The notes beneath the pieces were generated by a model. That model saw nothing but the letters and a program-made list of their open reading frames with translations, had not been told where the DNA came from and searched no databases. Below are positions 1 through 10,293 of a DNA stretch of 25,961 bases, one piece after another (the stretch's first letter is position 1; every line of letters begins with the position of its first letter). Source of the stretch: Aureobasidium sp. EXF-3400 (Eukaryota > Ascomycota > Dothideomycetes > Dothideales > Saccotheciaceae); the NCBI GenBank assembly GCA_024195585.1, contig SWBL01000510.1, positions 1 to 25,961 of the forward strand, in the 5' to 3' direction. A program made the translations under genes and the position numbers.

Positions 1-37
1 TTTTGAAGTTTCCCCACAGATCCTAGCCAATCACGTA

Positions 38-220
38 CTAGAGCGAAGAAAGTAAGAAAAGCCGACGAGCCCTCATCTCCTTTTGTTCTGCTGTTAGGAT
101 GTTTTCTTGTGATCCAGATGCGGGTTGGCTGTCTTTCGCAGGACTTTCGCCATCGACCTTCGGTAAGTTGGTCATCATGTTCCAGATGGTACGATGGTCG
201 TTGAATGGAAGCTCGCTGCG
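38..220 (-). CDS. Possible exon of an unidentified protein (left edge)
   Basis: A minus-strand open frame encodes about 60 hydrophilic residues including the stretch NLPKVDGESPAKDSQPASGS and then AEQKEMRARR. Third codon positions are rich in C (AAC, ACC, ATC, GAC), as in the real genes of this window. There is no ATG at its left boundary; an acceptor-like TTCTGTGTTCGCAG precedes it, and its TAG at 38-40 sits in a pyrimidine-rich tract that could itself be a 3' splice site. I do not recognise the protein. It could equally be a chance open frame. Confidence 0.25.
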   Translation of the reverse strand, partial: RSELPFNDHRTIWNMMTNLPKVDGESPAKDSQPASGSQENILTAEQKEMRARRLFLLSSL

Positions 221-254
221 AACACAGAACGCGGGTTTCGACAAGGAGGAGGGA

Positions 255-312
255 AGCTATCAATGTCCTTCCAAGAACATGGGAGCTATCAATGTCCTTC
301 CAAGAACATGGG
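255..312. repeat. 29-bp exact tandem duplication
   Basis: Positions 255-283 and 284-312 are identical 29-bp units, each beginning AGCTATCAATG and ending GAACATGGG. No recognised gene contains them. They look like a simple slippage or replication duplication. Confidence 0.9.
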
Positions 313-1108
313 AATTCGTAGCCTATGACGTATACCCAAATCTTAATCCACTTCCGGTTTCATACATTGGTGACAGCTTTATATTCACTTCCACGAGCAC
401 GAACGAAATGAGTCGATTCGCCCTTCCAAACCCTGCTGATGAGGTGGGAGATGTTAGTATGACAACTCGTTTCCGTGTTGAGTGTTGATGTATGAGCCGA
501 GACCGATCGCCTCAAGCTGGGCAGCGCACTCGTGCTGTATGACGAGCAGAGTTAATATCTCTAATTTTGTGAGCAGCGGACAGCTTGATGATTTCCTTGA
601 TCAATCAGAAGTTTTGCTCCATTGTCGCTTCCTAGGGGTTATAGAAAGGGTAGTCATCAACAAGGGTGACCATAGCTCTGACTTGTTCGATACTGCAAGT
701 CAGATGGGTCAGATTATCACAATGCTTCCTTTTTCTGTGTTTCCTTGCTTATTCTTTCCCTTCGTTTTTTTGGGTTCGTCATTACAACCTAGAGGGGCTA
801 CCTTAGAGACTGAACAATGCACGGCCCATATCTCAAGTCGTCACATGTTTAACTTTACAAAGAAATTCAAGGAAACGCTCGAGAGGTGTGCGCAGTGGTC
901 TATCAATGCAAAGTATCATCATGGATAAGGAAACTGGAACAGAACTTGTGTAGACGAATCCGTCATTCAAAACTCACAAAGCTGTGGCTGATATAATAAT
1001 ATCAAAGACTAAAATGCGAAACCTCTAATAATGCTCTAGATATGTACAGATCTGGTACGCAGAAAGGTTTTGCAGAAACCCGCCCTCTTGAACATAGGAA
1101 TGGGTAGC

Positions 1109-2212
1109 TTAGTTGTAGGTGTAGACCTGCTCAGGACCGACATTGCCGTACTGACCGGAACCGAAAGGGTTGCTAGGAGTAACGGCCTGACCGTTGATGT
1201 TGCTAACACCAAACCAGGCGAGCTCACCAGCCTTGTCGACGACGGTCAAAACAGCATAGGCAGGAGCGGGGTCCTTGACGTAACCCCAAGAAACAGAGAA
1301 ATCGCCGCAAGGCTGGTTGGAGAAGGATTCGGAAGCAGCGTTACTGCCAGGCATGCGAATCACAGTGCAGTGCTCGGTCTTGCCGTTAGCGACGATATCG
1401 AAGTTGTAGTCACATCCAGTATTGCCCTCACCGCAGTAGCGGTTGACGTTCTGAAGAGACCACTTCTTGCCATCAATCTTCTTTGGGTTTGAACCAGGAG
1501 CTGCTGCGTTGGTACCGGAGGCCTTGGGTGCGGCAGCTGACGTGGAAGCAGCAGGGGCAGAGGGTGAAGGAGTGACCAAGGTCAGTGTACTGCCGACCTG
1601 AGTGCAGACAGCGCCGGCGGGGTAACTGTGAGCGGGGTTGCATGCGTAGCTAGTAGCCATGGTGCTAGCAGCAGGAGTGACAAGACTCAATGCACCGGCA
1701 GTCGAGATGCACTTAGCGCCATTGGGGTAGCTGTGAGCAGGATTGCAAGCGTAGCTGGCAGCAGTGGTGCTGGCGGCAGGAGTGACAAGGCTTAACGAGC
1801 CAGCAGTGGAGATGCACTTGGCGCCATTAGGGTAGCTGTGGGCAGGGTTGCAAGCGTAGCTGGTGGCTGTGGTACTGGCAGCGGGAGTGACAAGGCTCAA
1901 TGCACCGGCAGTGGAGATGCACTTGGCGCCATTAGGGTAGCTGTGGGCAGGATTGCACGCATAGCTCGTGCTGGAAGGAGCTGCGGTAGTCTTGGGCAGG
2001 TTGGCAGTCGCACTGGCACAATACTCGCGGTTGCGAGCGTTGTCCTCACCAACACAGGCGGTAAGTGTGCAGGAGCAGGCGACCTCAGGGATACCAGCAG
2101 CGATGCATGACTTGTAAGCATCCTGGCAAGGATCGGCCTGTCGGCGAAGTGCAGGAGAGGCAGAGACAGCGGAGGTCAAAGCCAAGATAGAGATGAGTGA
2201 CTTAGACAACAT
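1109..2212 (-). CDS. Secreted cysteine-rich protein with four 35-residue tandem repeats
   Basis: A 367-residue protein. The first 19 residues form a signal peptide (LSKSLISILALTSAVSAS), followed by a dibasic Kex2-like site (LRRQ, 22-25). Next is a six-cysteine module (C29, C36, C46, C48, C53, C65). Then come four tandem 35-residue repeats (83-117, 118-152, 153-187, 188-222), each starting SYACNPAHSYP with a second Cys twelve residues later, joined by Ser/Thr/Ala/Pro linkers likely to be O-glycosylated. The fourth copy is diverged. A C-terminal domain (about 243-367) has four Cys and the pattern WSLQNVNRYC, resembling small fungal secreted beta-sandwich proteins; that assignment is tentative. 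It probably acts outside the cell or in the wall. Function is unknown; a cell-wall protein or a plant-interaction protein are both possible. No intron is needed. Confidence 0.85.
   Translation of the reverse strand: MLSKSLISILALTSAVSASPALRRQADPCQDAYKSCIAAGIPEVACSCTLTACVGEDNARNREYCASATANLPKTTAAPSSTSYACNPAHSYPNGAKCISTAGALSLVTPAASTTATSYACNPAHSYPNGAKCISTAGSLSLVTPAASTTAASYACNPAHSYPNGAKCISTAGALSLVTPAASTMATSYACNPAHSYPAGAVCTQVGSTLTLVTPSPSAPAASTSAAAPKASGTNAAAPGSNPKKIDGKKWSLQNVNRYCGEGNTGCDYNFDIVANGKTEHCTVIRMPGSNAASESFSNQPCGDFSVSWGYVKDPAPAYAVLTVVDKAGELAWFGVSNINGQAVTPSNPFGSGQYGNVGPEQVYTYN
1547..1966 (-). repeat. Four 105-bp in-frame tandem repeats inside the secreted protein gene
   Basis: The units are 1862-1966, 1757-1861, 1652-1756 and 1547-1651, in coding order. 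The first three are nearly identical in DNA as well as protein, with mostly single-base differences. The fourth keeps the start and loses similarity after the second Cys. The unit is a multiple of three, so copy number can change without breaking the frame. Confidence 0.9.
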
Positions 2213-3594
2213 GTTGATGATGACGCTGATGTTGCTGTGAATTATTTATTCGAGGGTTATGTCGTAGTGATAGGGTAGATGTGATGAGAAGATGCGAATT
2301 GATTATGGAATAAGAATCTCCAGAGGATGACTCTAGGTCTCTTATATGTCTTCCTGGTCTTGCTTCCAAGATATGAGTCTTGCGTGTATGACAGAAGCCC
2401 AGAGGTTTCGGTCAATCATCGTTACGGTGTCTAAGGCTTTACGATGCCACATTCGAGCCAAGTTCTCGTACAACAGAGATCGCCTCCACATCTGCGCTCT
2501 GCCCTAAGACGATCTCCTCGTGACGCGCAACGGCGCCGAGAAATCCTACAGATCGTTCTTGTGGTGCTCTATTGTACAAGGCGTAGTCCAGAAGCTTGAC
2601 ATGTCTTGCAGCCGCAAGAGGCGTTGAAACGGTTCACCAAAATAGAAAACTTCTCTGGGGTTGAACGCACGCTGTGTTATTTTTGGCCATGACATCAGAC
2701 CGTTTGTCTAGTCCTTAGGGCTCCTCGTGCCCTCTCCGTATTATTTGAGGTCGGTTCGTGATGTAATCCGAGGTTGATTCGTATTCTTCCAGGCAGGGTA
2801 ATCTCGTTCCACTGAGGATGAATTTCAAGGCAGATCACGCGACAACAACTTCGGGAAGTGCACCTTCCAGCACACATGTCCTTGTCTGTGTCGAAAGCCA
2901 GACCGCTGTCGTTTCTAACAACATTGTCATCGTACGGCGCCGTCAAAATGCCCATAGCATCGCGATGGTCGCTGCATGCGTCCGACTCTAGCGTCTCGAC
3001 ATCTCGGATCTGTTCATTTGAAACTGTATTTTCCAGCCTACTTTGGAAGCACTCCCATACAGTGCCAACTGGCGTGCTCCAATGTCGATAGTGTCCCCAA
3101 TGTGCTGCCGGACTCTTTGACACTCTTGCTACCCCTGAGCAGCTATGCCAGAGCAATGGAGCAGCACATGCAAAGCTCGACTCCCATCTGATAGACAGTC
3201 CCTAGCAAAGGTACGGATAGGCATAGAAGGAGTTACCTGGTGCGACGTGCTGGACCAGAGCTTGTTTCCCACAACGTTGAGCTTCGCTATCTTACCGGCC
3301 GAGGGCCGTATCTGGCCTGATCAATTATGGTAGCAGTTCCAATTCAAAGATTGAAGGATGGTAGCTATCGGAACAGTCAATAACGAAGACATAGCCTCGC
3401 ATCCGAGGTACTTTCAAGCTTGTGTTCGAGGGCGAAGGTCTTTTTCCACGACCTGCGATTGCTACAATTCAGTCACAAGACTTGTCGTGTGGTCTTCAAA
3501 CACTGTGTTGGGGCCTTCAAACGTACCGACCCAGAAACAGGAGTTGTCCGCGTGACGATGTGATCCGTATGAGAGTGAAGACTTGGGGCTTTGC
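2213..3594. other. Intergenic region with one weak open frame
   Basis: The right-hand end of the secreted protein's promoter lies just above 2212. A minus-strand frame from about 3156 to 2695 (153 codons, no ATG at its start) has a plausible stretch in its middle, including LPGRIRINLGLHHEP, but matches nothing I recognise. It could be a remnant exon. Several short plus-strand frames between 2858 and 3616 look like chance. No RNA gene or transposon end was seen. Confidence 0.35.
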
Positions 3595-5355
3595 CTATAC
3601 AGGCTCACGCCTGTGATTTCCTAGATCCATGCCTCTCTTTATGATCGCTCTGGTAAAGTAGGGAGGATATTGTCCATGAGTAGAGAGATCACCCTGCAGG
3701 TGATAGGAACGTTTAAGTAGCTCGGAGACCGAGTTTCGAACCCTGTTGGCACCTTTGGTCGTTCGTAGAGCCTCTCGGATGAACGAAACGTCCCGATGAC
3801 CCCAGGAACAAGATTTGAAAAAGTAGAGGAGCAGGTCAAGCGATTCCAGATGAGGTGTGTAAAGATGGAAGTCTGAGAGGTAATCTGCGACGACGCTAAT
3901 GATCTCTTCGTCGGCATGCACTGGATGATGCTTTTTCTGGAACCAAGAGTCATTCAGAGTCCAGTGTTCGCTAATCGGCGAGCTGTAGTCGATGTGGTTC
4001 AACCAAAGCAAAGCCCCATCATCATTCAACCACAGTTCCCGAACCGATCTGGGAAGTGATTCGTGGAGTCGTGATGCTATGTTTCTTTTGTCTGTAAGGA
4101 GCTGCAAAGGAACATGCAGAGTATGCAGAGCGGGAAAATCCTGGAAAGACATACTGCGAAGGCACTGATTCCACTGTGCTCGCGGGGGCACGATATGTAG
4201 ATGTAGTACTTGCAGTGTGTTTCGGACAATGCGAAGGGCTCGCTTGAGGACATCCACATCAACGAGCTTTTCAAGTAGAGTATCTGGGCTGTCGCAATCA
4301 GGTTCGGGCATAGCGTCTTCCCAGTCTTCATCTGGCGATCTGGTCCAGTAATCATACTTTAATGATTGCAGGCCTGGGCAGGCCATGAGCAGGCGGCACA
4401 AACTATGCTCGTTCAGGTAGGTATATGCTAGGGTCAGAGAAGAGAGTCTCGGCCCTACTGATTGTCGATTAAGAATGGATTGCAAATAGTCGTCGGTAAT
4501 GCTCGGTATGTTTAGTGACACATGACGTACTGCCGGAAGCAGCATGCATAGAATTTGAGGAGCGTACAACGCATGATTGAACGGCGCCTTACCTCGGCCC
4601 ATCCAGACCTTGTCCCTGATCGCACCTATCGAGATGGTATGTAGCTTTGGTAATAGCTTTGAGAGGTGTGAAGCAGAACGGAATCCTAGAGCATTTTGAA
4701 GACCTGGCCCAAGATCTAATTGCGTGAGGTTTGGAATGCAGGCAAGAACGATAGCTGCAAAAGCAATGGGATCTCCGGCGTCAAGTCTCTCAAGCCAGTC
4801 CACAGGTGATGCGGAGTCTCGGGCACCAAGCACAGGCCGGAGATGAGATTTGTCGTTGAGGGAAAGACACGTCTGCTCGGGACTTGTCCAGACAGATCGG
4901 GGCAACGGCCCAAGGAGACGGAGATGCAAGACCAGACGTGCTAACCAAGGGGATGATAACAAGGTTCGAGCCAGGAGATATAGTGATGGGAACGATCGAT
5001 CATCGCCAACAGGCTGTGCAACACAAGTGACACTAGAGCGGCCACTGTGTCTTCGCGGGATTCGAAGTCCAGAGATAGGCGCACGCAGATGAGTGATATG
5101 GTCACAAAAGCCCAGATCCTCGCAAGGGCAAGGATCGAGAAGGAGGCTATCGAGCCCACGATCACACATGACTATAGGCCGACGCCAGGTAAGGTCGACA
5201 GACTAATACATGAGTGGTGTGACATGAGCGTGCCATGTCTTGGAGACTAAGGCGCAAGACACAAGCTGATTGGGATGGACGAGCGAAAAGATGTGGCGGA
5301 AAATCTCTGCAGGAAGGTTCGTTGTGTTCATGGCGGCAGTCGGACTGGGAGACAT
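3595..5355 (-). pseudogene. F-box and leucine-rich-repeat-like protein gene with an in-frame TAG
   Basis: Starting from ATG at 5355 the frame encodes MSPSPTAAMNTTNLPAEIFR and continues into a clear F-box (residues about 13-50: NLPAEIF...LVSCALVSKTWHAHV). Codon 51 is TAG (5203-5205), but the same frame continues with SVDLTWRRPIVMCDRG and then 524 more residues to a stop at 3595. The downstream part has leucine-rich segments such as LACIPNLTQLDL and ACPGLQSLKYD, typical of fungal F-box/LRR proteins that select substrates for SCF ubiquitin ligases. No frame-preserving intron of normal size removes the TAG. The gene is therefore either a recent nonsense pseudogene, a sequencing error, or starts downstream at the ATG at 5169 and lacks the F-box. 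The partner substrate is unknown. Confidence 0.75.
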
Positions 5356-6008
5356 TACAGTTGAAGAAAAAAGGGACTATTTAGCAAGGAGAATTCTGAG
5401 TCGCCAGCTGGACAGTGTACGTCTCGTACATACCTGGCTTTGTCCGTTGCAAAGAGAAGGAGCGCGAGTCAGCCTAATCATAGTGTTGGAGGCGGCCGTA
5501 ATGGGGAAACAGGCCCTTGCGGATTACAGGTCAGACCATCCAGTGCGAGCGTTTCAATCAAGATGCAATATCTGTTATGTGATAGCTCGATCTGCCTGAG
5601 ACGCACTTTGCTATACCTAGAGTACTGCTACTTCTAAGACGATGTAATACTCCTAACGCTAAGATGACACACTACTCGCGAGATGACGCGGTGGCGCGGC
5701 TAAGTCACGGATCGTGTCGCTTTTTGGAGTGTACGACGCCGAAGCGGTGCGACACATAACACAATAATTTCACCACGCTTTTTTGAATGTATACAACTAC
5801 CAGTGGTGCTTACAATGTCGACAGCATGTATGATTGAAGTGGCTAGCTGCCTAACAGATGTGGACTTAGCAGATCATTTGTCGAATCACGTGCAGTCGCC
5901 ACCTTCCTCTACAGAATCCAATGCTGCTGCCTAGCTGTTCAGTGTGACATTCCCGAATTTGCCATCCCCTCGCTTATTGCACATATCGCATACTGTTCAA
6001 CCTCCAGC
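5356..6008. promoter_or_regulatory. Divergent intergenic region between the F-box gene and the 252-residue gene
   Basis: About 650 bp separate two divergently transcribed genes, so it should hold both promoters. The final 80 bp before 6009 are pyrimidine-rich (TCCCCTCGCTTATTGC), as in fungal core promoters. A seven-base inverted repeat, GTGTCGC (5714-5720) and GCGACAC (5749-5755), spans 42 bp; its meaning is unknown. Confidence 0.4.
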
Positions 6009-6767
6009 ATGCCCGGCTTCGGGCAGACCCAGCCTAGTACCATCGATCTCACTGTCATCAACACCTGTGTCGAGCGCAGACATGACACTTTTGTCGCCCT
6101 TCATAACGTAGTCGTCGACGGTCCTCCCAGAGTGCTTTTGAATCGGATTATTTCACACATCAAGGCCGGTTGCTACAGTATCATCAGCCTGATCATCGGC
6201 GGGCCTCAGGATAATCATCGTGCAACTTGTGTTGCTGTCATATCTTCTACCCTTAGCTGTACAGAATTGCGCAGACGTGGCTTTGAGTGGCACGACCTCT
6301 TACTCGCAGATACGGCAGCTGTTACAGACAAATCGAACATCTCTCCTCTCATGCAGCATGAATTGGACAGCATTGAAGAACAAGTCAACTCAGACACATC
6401 CATCAGCTTGGTGCGTGTGGACTTTGTGAACTGTCACTGGTCGTCCTCCTTCGACATCATCAGAGGCGGTTTTCACAACAAGACGATCGAGCGCGCTCTT
6501 ATACTCGTCAACGACGCTATCCAGGCTGGTTGTTTCAAGCTCGAGGCGCTTTCGGCCGTGCGAGACTGGTGCACAGTCACAATCGATACTGATCTCACCA
6601 AGGAAGAACTGCGCGCCAAAGGGTTTAGATGGCATGGGATACAGGCAGAGGATGTTCCTGACGAAGACGTATGTATAGTGATCCCAGGCTGGTCCCGAGC
6701 GGATGATGGCTGGGAAGATGAGAACGGCAATTGGGTCTCGGAACAGCGGGAGTGGAGAGACTTGTAA
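6009..6767 (+). CDS. Unknown 252-residue protein with an internal duplication
   Basis: A single-exon frame with ATG in a pyrimidine-rich leader, encoding a soluble acidic protein with no signal peptide or membrane segment. Two halves resemble each other. Residues about 42-101 and 160-214 share the pattern of a hydrophobic helix, then AGC(Y/F), a beta-like stretch ending (S/T)xLxxxELRxxGFxWH, with ELRRRGFEWH in the first copy and ELRAKGFRWH in the second. The C-terminus is rich in Trp, Asp and Glu. I do not recognise the family and assign no function. Codon use looks real: third-position C is common and the frame is uninterrupted. Confidence 0.65.
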   Translation: MPGFGQTQPSTIDLTVINTCVERRHDTFVALHNVVVDGPPRVLLNRIISHIKAGCYSIISLIIGGPQDNHRATCVAVISSTLSCTELRRRGFEWHDLLLADTAAVTDKSNISPLMQHELDSIEEQVNSDTSISLVRVDFVNCHWSSSFDIIRGGFHNKTIERALILVNDAIQAGCFKLEALSAVRDWCTVTIDTDLTKEELRAKGFRWHGIQAEDVPDEDVCIVIPGWSRADDGWEDENGNWVSEQREWRDL

Positions 6768-8551
6768 CAAGGCGGTGTATCAGTCAATTCATCTATTGAT
6801 TGAATCAGGGCTAAATAGAGGTCGAAGGAGGCTCTACCGCCCACGCATCATCTTCAATACTGGAATATGGAACGCACTCCGAACATCGCGATCGGTGCAA
6901 TGAAGATCCAATCAATTCCTGAAAGCTCTTTCGTTACTGCTGTATCAGTTTGGAACGATGACACCTTTGACACAGGCGAATATTTCTACGACGAACGTCG
7001 ATCTGCTTTCTAACATCTAGCTTGTTGACCTGTACATTCATTTCGTTCAACAAAATTTCCTCTGGCCAGCCTTGATAGCCCTGGGTGGTTTGTGTGTGCA
7101 ATTACAGTGAAACACTACCGCTATCTACCTGGAAATGGCTCTCGCTTGTCTCAACTCTGCTGCCTGGATGGAGTAGTGCTTTACTGACCGTACCCCGATT
7201 TTCATGCTAATCTTGACTTGCTGGGAGTGGTCTAGGATTGTAGTGGCTGCACCGAGGTTGCCTTCTTTGCATGCTGCATCTGTAAAGCTGACCTGGTAAG
7301 GAATTCCTGCTACCGTTTGGTTGACAGCCTGTGTGCTTTCCTCTCGGTCTATGTTGATGGATAGTGCTGCAAAAGGTGACGGTCTCCAGGGCGGGGGAGG
7401 GCGAGTATCGACCTCTGCTAGTCCTTAGAGCTGGTCCTGTCTGAACGACTTTAACCCTAAGTGGAGTGGGCTCAGAAAGGTCGTTGTCTAAGCGAGGTTT
7501 TGTGTCGCTTTCTGTATAGCCCTACGTGCAGGGTGATATTCTGGTAGTGACTGAAGGCCAGAGATCACCATATTGTGTTTCAATGATAGAACAAGAGATG
7601 CAGTCAATTATTGAGGCAAAGCGGCCAGGTGTTGGTCCTTGGTTGTAAGGATAAGGCGTCTTGCACCCGTCGTCTTCTTGATAACCATCTTCGCAATCAT
7701 CTCGACGCCGACACACCACGACCACTCTTACCAAACTACACTCGCGAAGCCCTGTCCTGAACTGCGAGCAGTCGTGGGAAGTGTGGTGACATGCTCAATT
7801 ATCGAAAGGTGAAAGAAACTGTTCAAGATTTTGTGGGGGCGTGCCGTGTGTTCCGAAACGGCCGCATGAGCACAAGCCCCTAGAATGGACATATCGACCA
7901 ATAGATATTCTTACAATGAGCACAAAACTCGTGTTGAATATGGCTTCGGATGCACTTTCAGGCTGCAGAAATACCGCAGAAGCAGGTGATTCCAGTGCGG
8001 TGTCGACACTAAATAATGCCTTATCTCATCATCGTAGTACCGAATCGGCCGAGAGGCGTAACGCTTAGATGCTACTAGATTATGCACACATCGGTGCCCA
8101 CACCCAGAAGCAAATACCTTTAGAGCTTGCATCATCCGCAACAAACCTGTCCACCTGCGGACATGAGAATTCCTCGGCATTGTCGTCTGGCATCGACACG
8201 GTGCACCCACGTGTAACGCTAAGGCAGGCTCTTGCTCAACACAAGCATCCATACAAGCGGGACAGAAAGCTTCAACAAGGCTTGGTTTGCTGAAGGTTGA
8301 GCTTATCAGCCCTTGGCGAATCGGAGATCTCCAACCAATCCCGTGTACACTCTCCAGATTCCTGGTCAGATGATCTTTCCTTCAGCTTTGCAGAGACATC
8401 TATACTTTGTTACGCGTCCAAAGACACGGGTCGTGTGGCTTGCCGTCGATATGGCATATATATTGCGAACTCTGTCCCTTGTTGCTCAGATTTCCCACTC
8501 AGATTTCCTGCATTAGTCCCTTGGCTCTGGATCGTCAACCAAAGCATAACC
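6768..8551. other. Gene-poor stretch with decayed coding remnants
   Basis: Apart from the minus-strand remnants at 7125-7734 (listed separately) no gene can be supported. Short plus-strand frames at 7841-8293 have no recognisable content. The last few hundred bases before 8552 include a pyrimidine-rich stretch and should be the promoter of the five-exon transporter gene. Confidence 0.4.
7125..7734 (-). pseudogene. Possible remnant of an unidentified protein gene
   Basis: Two open minus-strand blocks look coding but lack a shared frame or start. The first (about 7522-7734, extending upstream without ATG) is cysteine-rich with CRRRDDCEDGYQEDDGC and then PYPYNQGPTPGRF. The second (7125-7424, 99 codons between stops) includes NQTVAGIPYQVSFTDAAC. 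In-frame stops separate them and no convincing intron joins them. I interpret them as pieces of one decayed gene, possibly of a secreted protein, but the family is not recognised and chance is not excluded. Confidence 0.25.
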
Positions 8552-10293
8552 ATGACGATCAAGAATATTCTCCGCCCAGGTGCTCTGCAACCTTCCATTG
8601 AGAAGTCCGATGTTGCCGAGCGCGTCAACGAAACGCCCGTTGAAGTTTCCACAAAGACCTGGTGGCAGCGACGCGCCCCCGTCATTGCTTGCGGTTCCGG
8701 ACTCTTTTCCGATGGCTATCTCAATGGAGTATGATCAACTTCATGTCGCCAAAAGCACCTTTCTGACATACTCTAAGGTTATCGGGTCGGTGAATACCAT
8801 TCTCAAGAAACTCTACAAGCAAGAGTACAAACACAGCAGTGCCCAGAGCAATATCACTTCGCTCGTCTTCGCTGGTGAGGTCGTCGGCATCATTATTTTC
8901 GGCTACACCTCTGATCGCTTCTCTCGCAAATGGTCAATTTTCGCTTCTACCGTCATTTTGGTATGCTTCTGGGAATGAAGCCACAACGAGAATTCACTAA
9001 CTCTCGCCAGTTCGTCTTCGCTGCCCTAGCTGCCGGCTCGTACGGTGCTCATGGTAGCATCAATGGCATGCTATCTGCACTCGCAGCCTATCGCTTCCTT
9101 CTCGGTATTGGTATCGGTGGTGAATATCCTGCTGGTTCTGTTGGCTGCTCTGAAAGCACCGGCGAGCTGGAGTCTGGTACTCGTAACAGATGGTTCATCT
9201 GGTTCACCAACTTGGCAATCGATGCCGGTTTTGTTGTCGCTGCATTCGTTCCCATGGTCGTAGTAAGTGATGCTGAGTCGCGCCTGCATATAGCTCAAGC
9301 TGATCGCCCGTACAGGTACTTGCCACTGGTGAGGACCATCTCCGTGCCGCTTGGCGCATCATGCTTGGGATTGGTGTCATTCCTCCACTGTCTTTGTTCT
9401 ACATGCGGTACAAGTTGCAAGAGCCTGAAGCATTCAAAAGAAACACCATGGCCAAGTGCAAAACCCCTTGGAAGCTCATCATCAAGAAGTATTGGTTCCG
9501 TCTGCTTGTCGTCTCAACTATCTGGTTCATCTACGACTACTCGTCATACGCCTTCGGAACCTACTCTGCCCCAAGTGTCGATAATGTACTCGGCGCTGAT
9601 GCACCTATGTGGAAGACTTTTGGCTGGAATACCGTCATCAACTTGTTCTATATCCCTGGCGCCTTCATTGGATCTTACGTTTCTGACTGGATCGGACCCA
9701 GAAAAGCGCTGGCTTACGGCGTCACTGCACAAGCCGTGGTCGGATTTATCATGGCCGGTTGCTACGAGAAGCTCGCTATCCCAAAGAACATCGGTGGGTT
9801 TTGCGTAGTCTATGGTATCTTTTTGTCGCTTGGCGAACGTGAGTCAATCAACAGACATCTGAATCATGAGCGATATGCTGACATTGTTACAGTCGGCCCT
9901 GGAGACAACATTGGTCTTATTGCCTCGAAGACTTCTGCCACCGCCGTTCGAGGCCGCTACTATGCCGTAGCTGCAGCGTTTGGCAAGATCGGTGCCTTCA
10001 TCGGCAACTACCTATACCCCATCCTTGTAGCGGACGCAGGAACCAACACCATCAAGGGTAACCAGTACCCTTTCTGGGTCGCCTCATCTCTTTGCATCTT
10101 AAGTGCTTTCCTTGCTTTCTTCTGTTTGCCCGAGATTGAGCAAGACACTATCGACCACGAAGACGCCGCTTTCAAGGGTTACCTTCTCGAGCACGGTTGG
10201 GATGTCTCTCGCATGGGTCTTGCTGGTGCTGGTACCTCTTCAGAGTCTGATGCAGAGAGCTCGGGATACAACGGTGGGAAGAACGACCACTGA
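8552..10293 (+). CDS. MFS transporter, Git1-like (organophosphate/organocation:H+ symporter type)
   Basis: Five exons joined here: 8552-8728, 8778-8960, 9011-9262, 9316-9838 and 9893-10293, giving 511 residues. All four introns are 49-54 nt with GT-AG ends and restore a continuous family-like protein. Plasma-membrane carrier of the major facilitator superfamily. Seen: SDGYLNG near the first helix, the loop motif [10 protein letters not shown] (101-110), [12 protein letters not shown] (152-163), and GELGPGDN across the last junction. This pattern belongs to the phosphate/glycerophosphodiester symporter group that includes yeast Git1. The family includes glycerophosphoinositol and glycerophosphocholine permeases; the substrate here is not determined. 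It lies next to a cluster handling N-methylated amines, so a role in uptake of a betaine is possible but unproven. The C-terminal tail is hydrophilic and serine-rich. Confidence 0.88.

Larger units (their letters stand above)
1..1108. other. Left-edge region without a convincing gene
   Basis: No gene in this stretch can be supported firmly. Both strands have open frames, but none is recognisable. The best coding-like piece is on the minus strand between about 38 and 220, where codons favour C in the third position and the frame follows an acceptor-like TTCGCAG at about 219; it could be an exon of a gene running off the left edge. A 29-bp exact tandem duplication is at 255-312. The part nearest 1108 is the likely 3' flank of the secreted repeat protein gene. 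Confidence 0.4.

Noticed and set aside
99..928. Plus-strand open frames of 129 and 148 codons
   Set aside because: They have no recognisable domain and poor codon bias, and the first spans the 29-bp duplication and overlaps a better minus-strand frame.
2695..3156. 153-codon minus-strand frame
   Set aside because: It has no ATG start and no recognised domain. It is kept only as a note in the intergenic entry.
5171..5224. Introns that would remove the TAG of the F-box gene
   Set aside because: The candidate donors give 38 or 52 nt and shift the frame, while the residues on both sides of the TAG already join in one frame.
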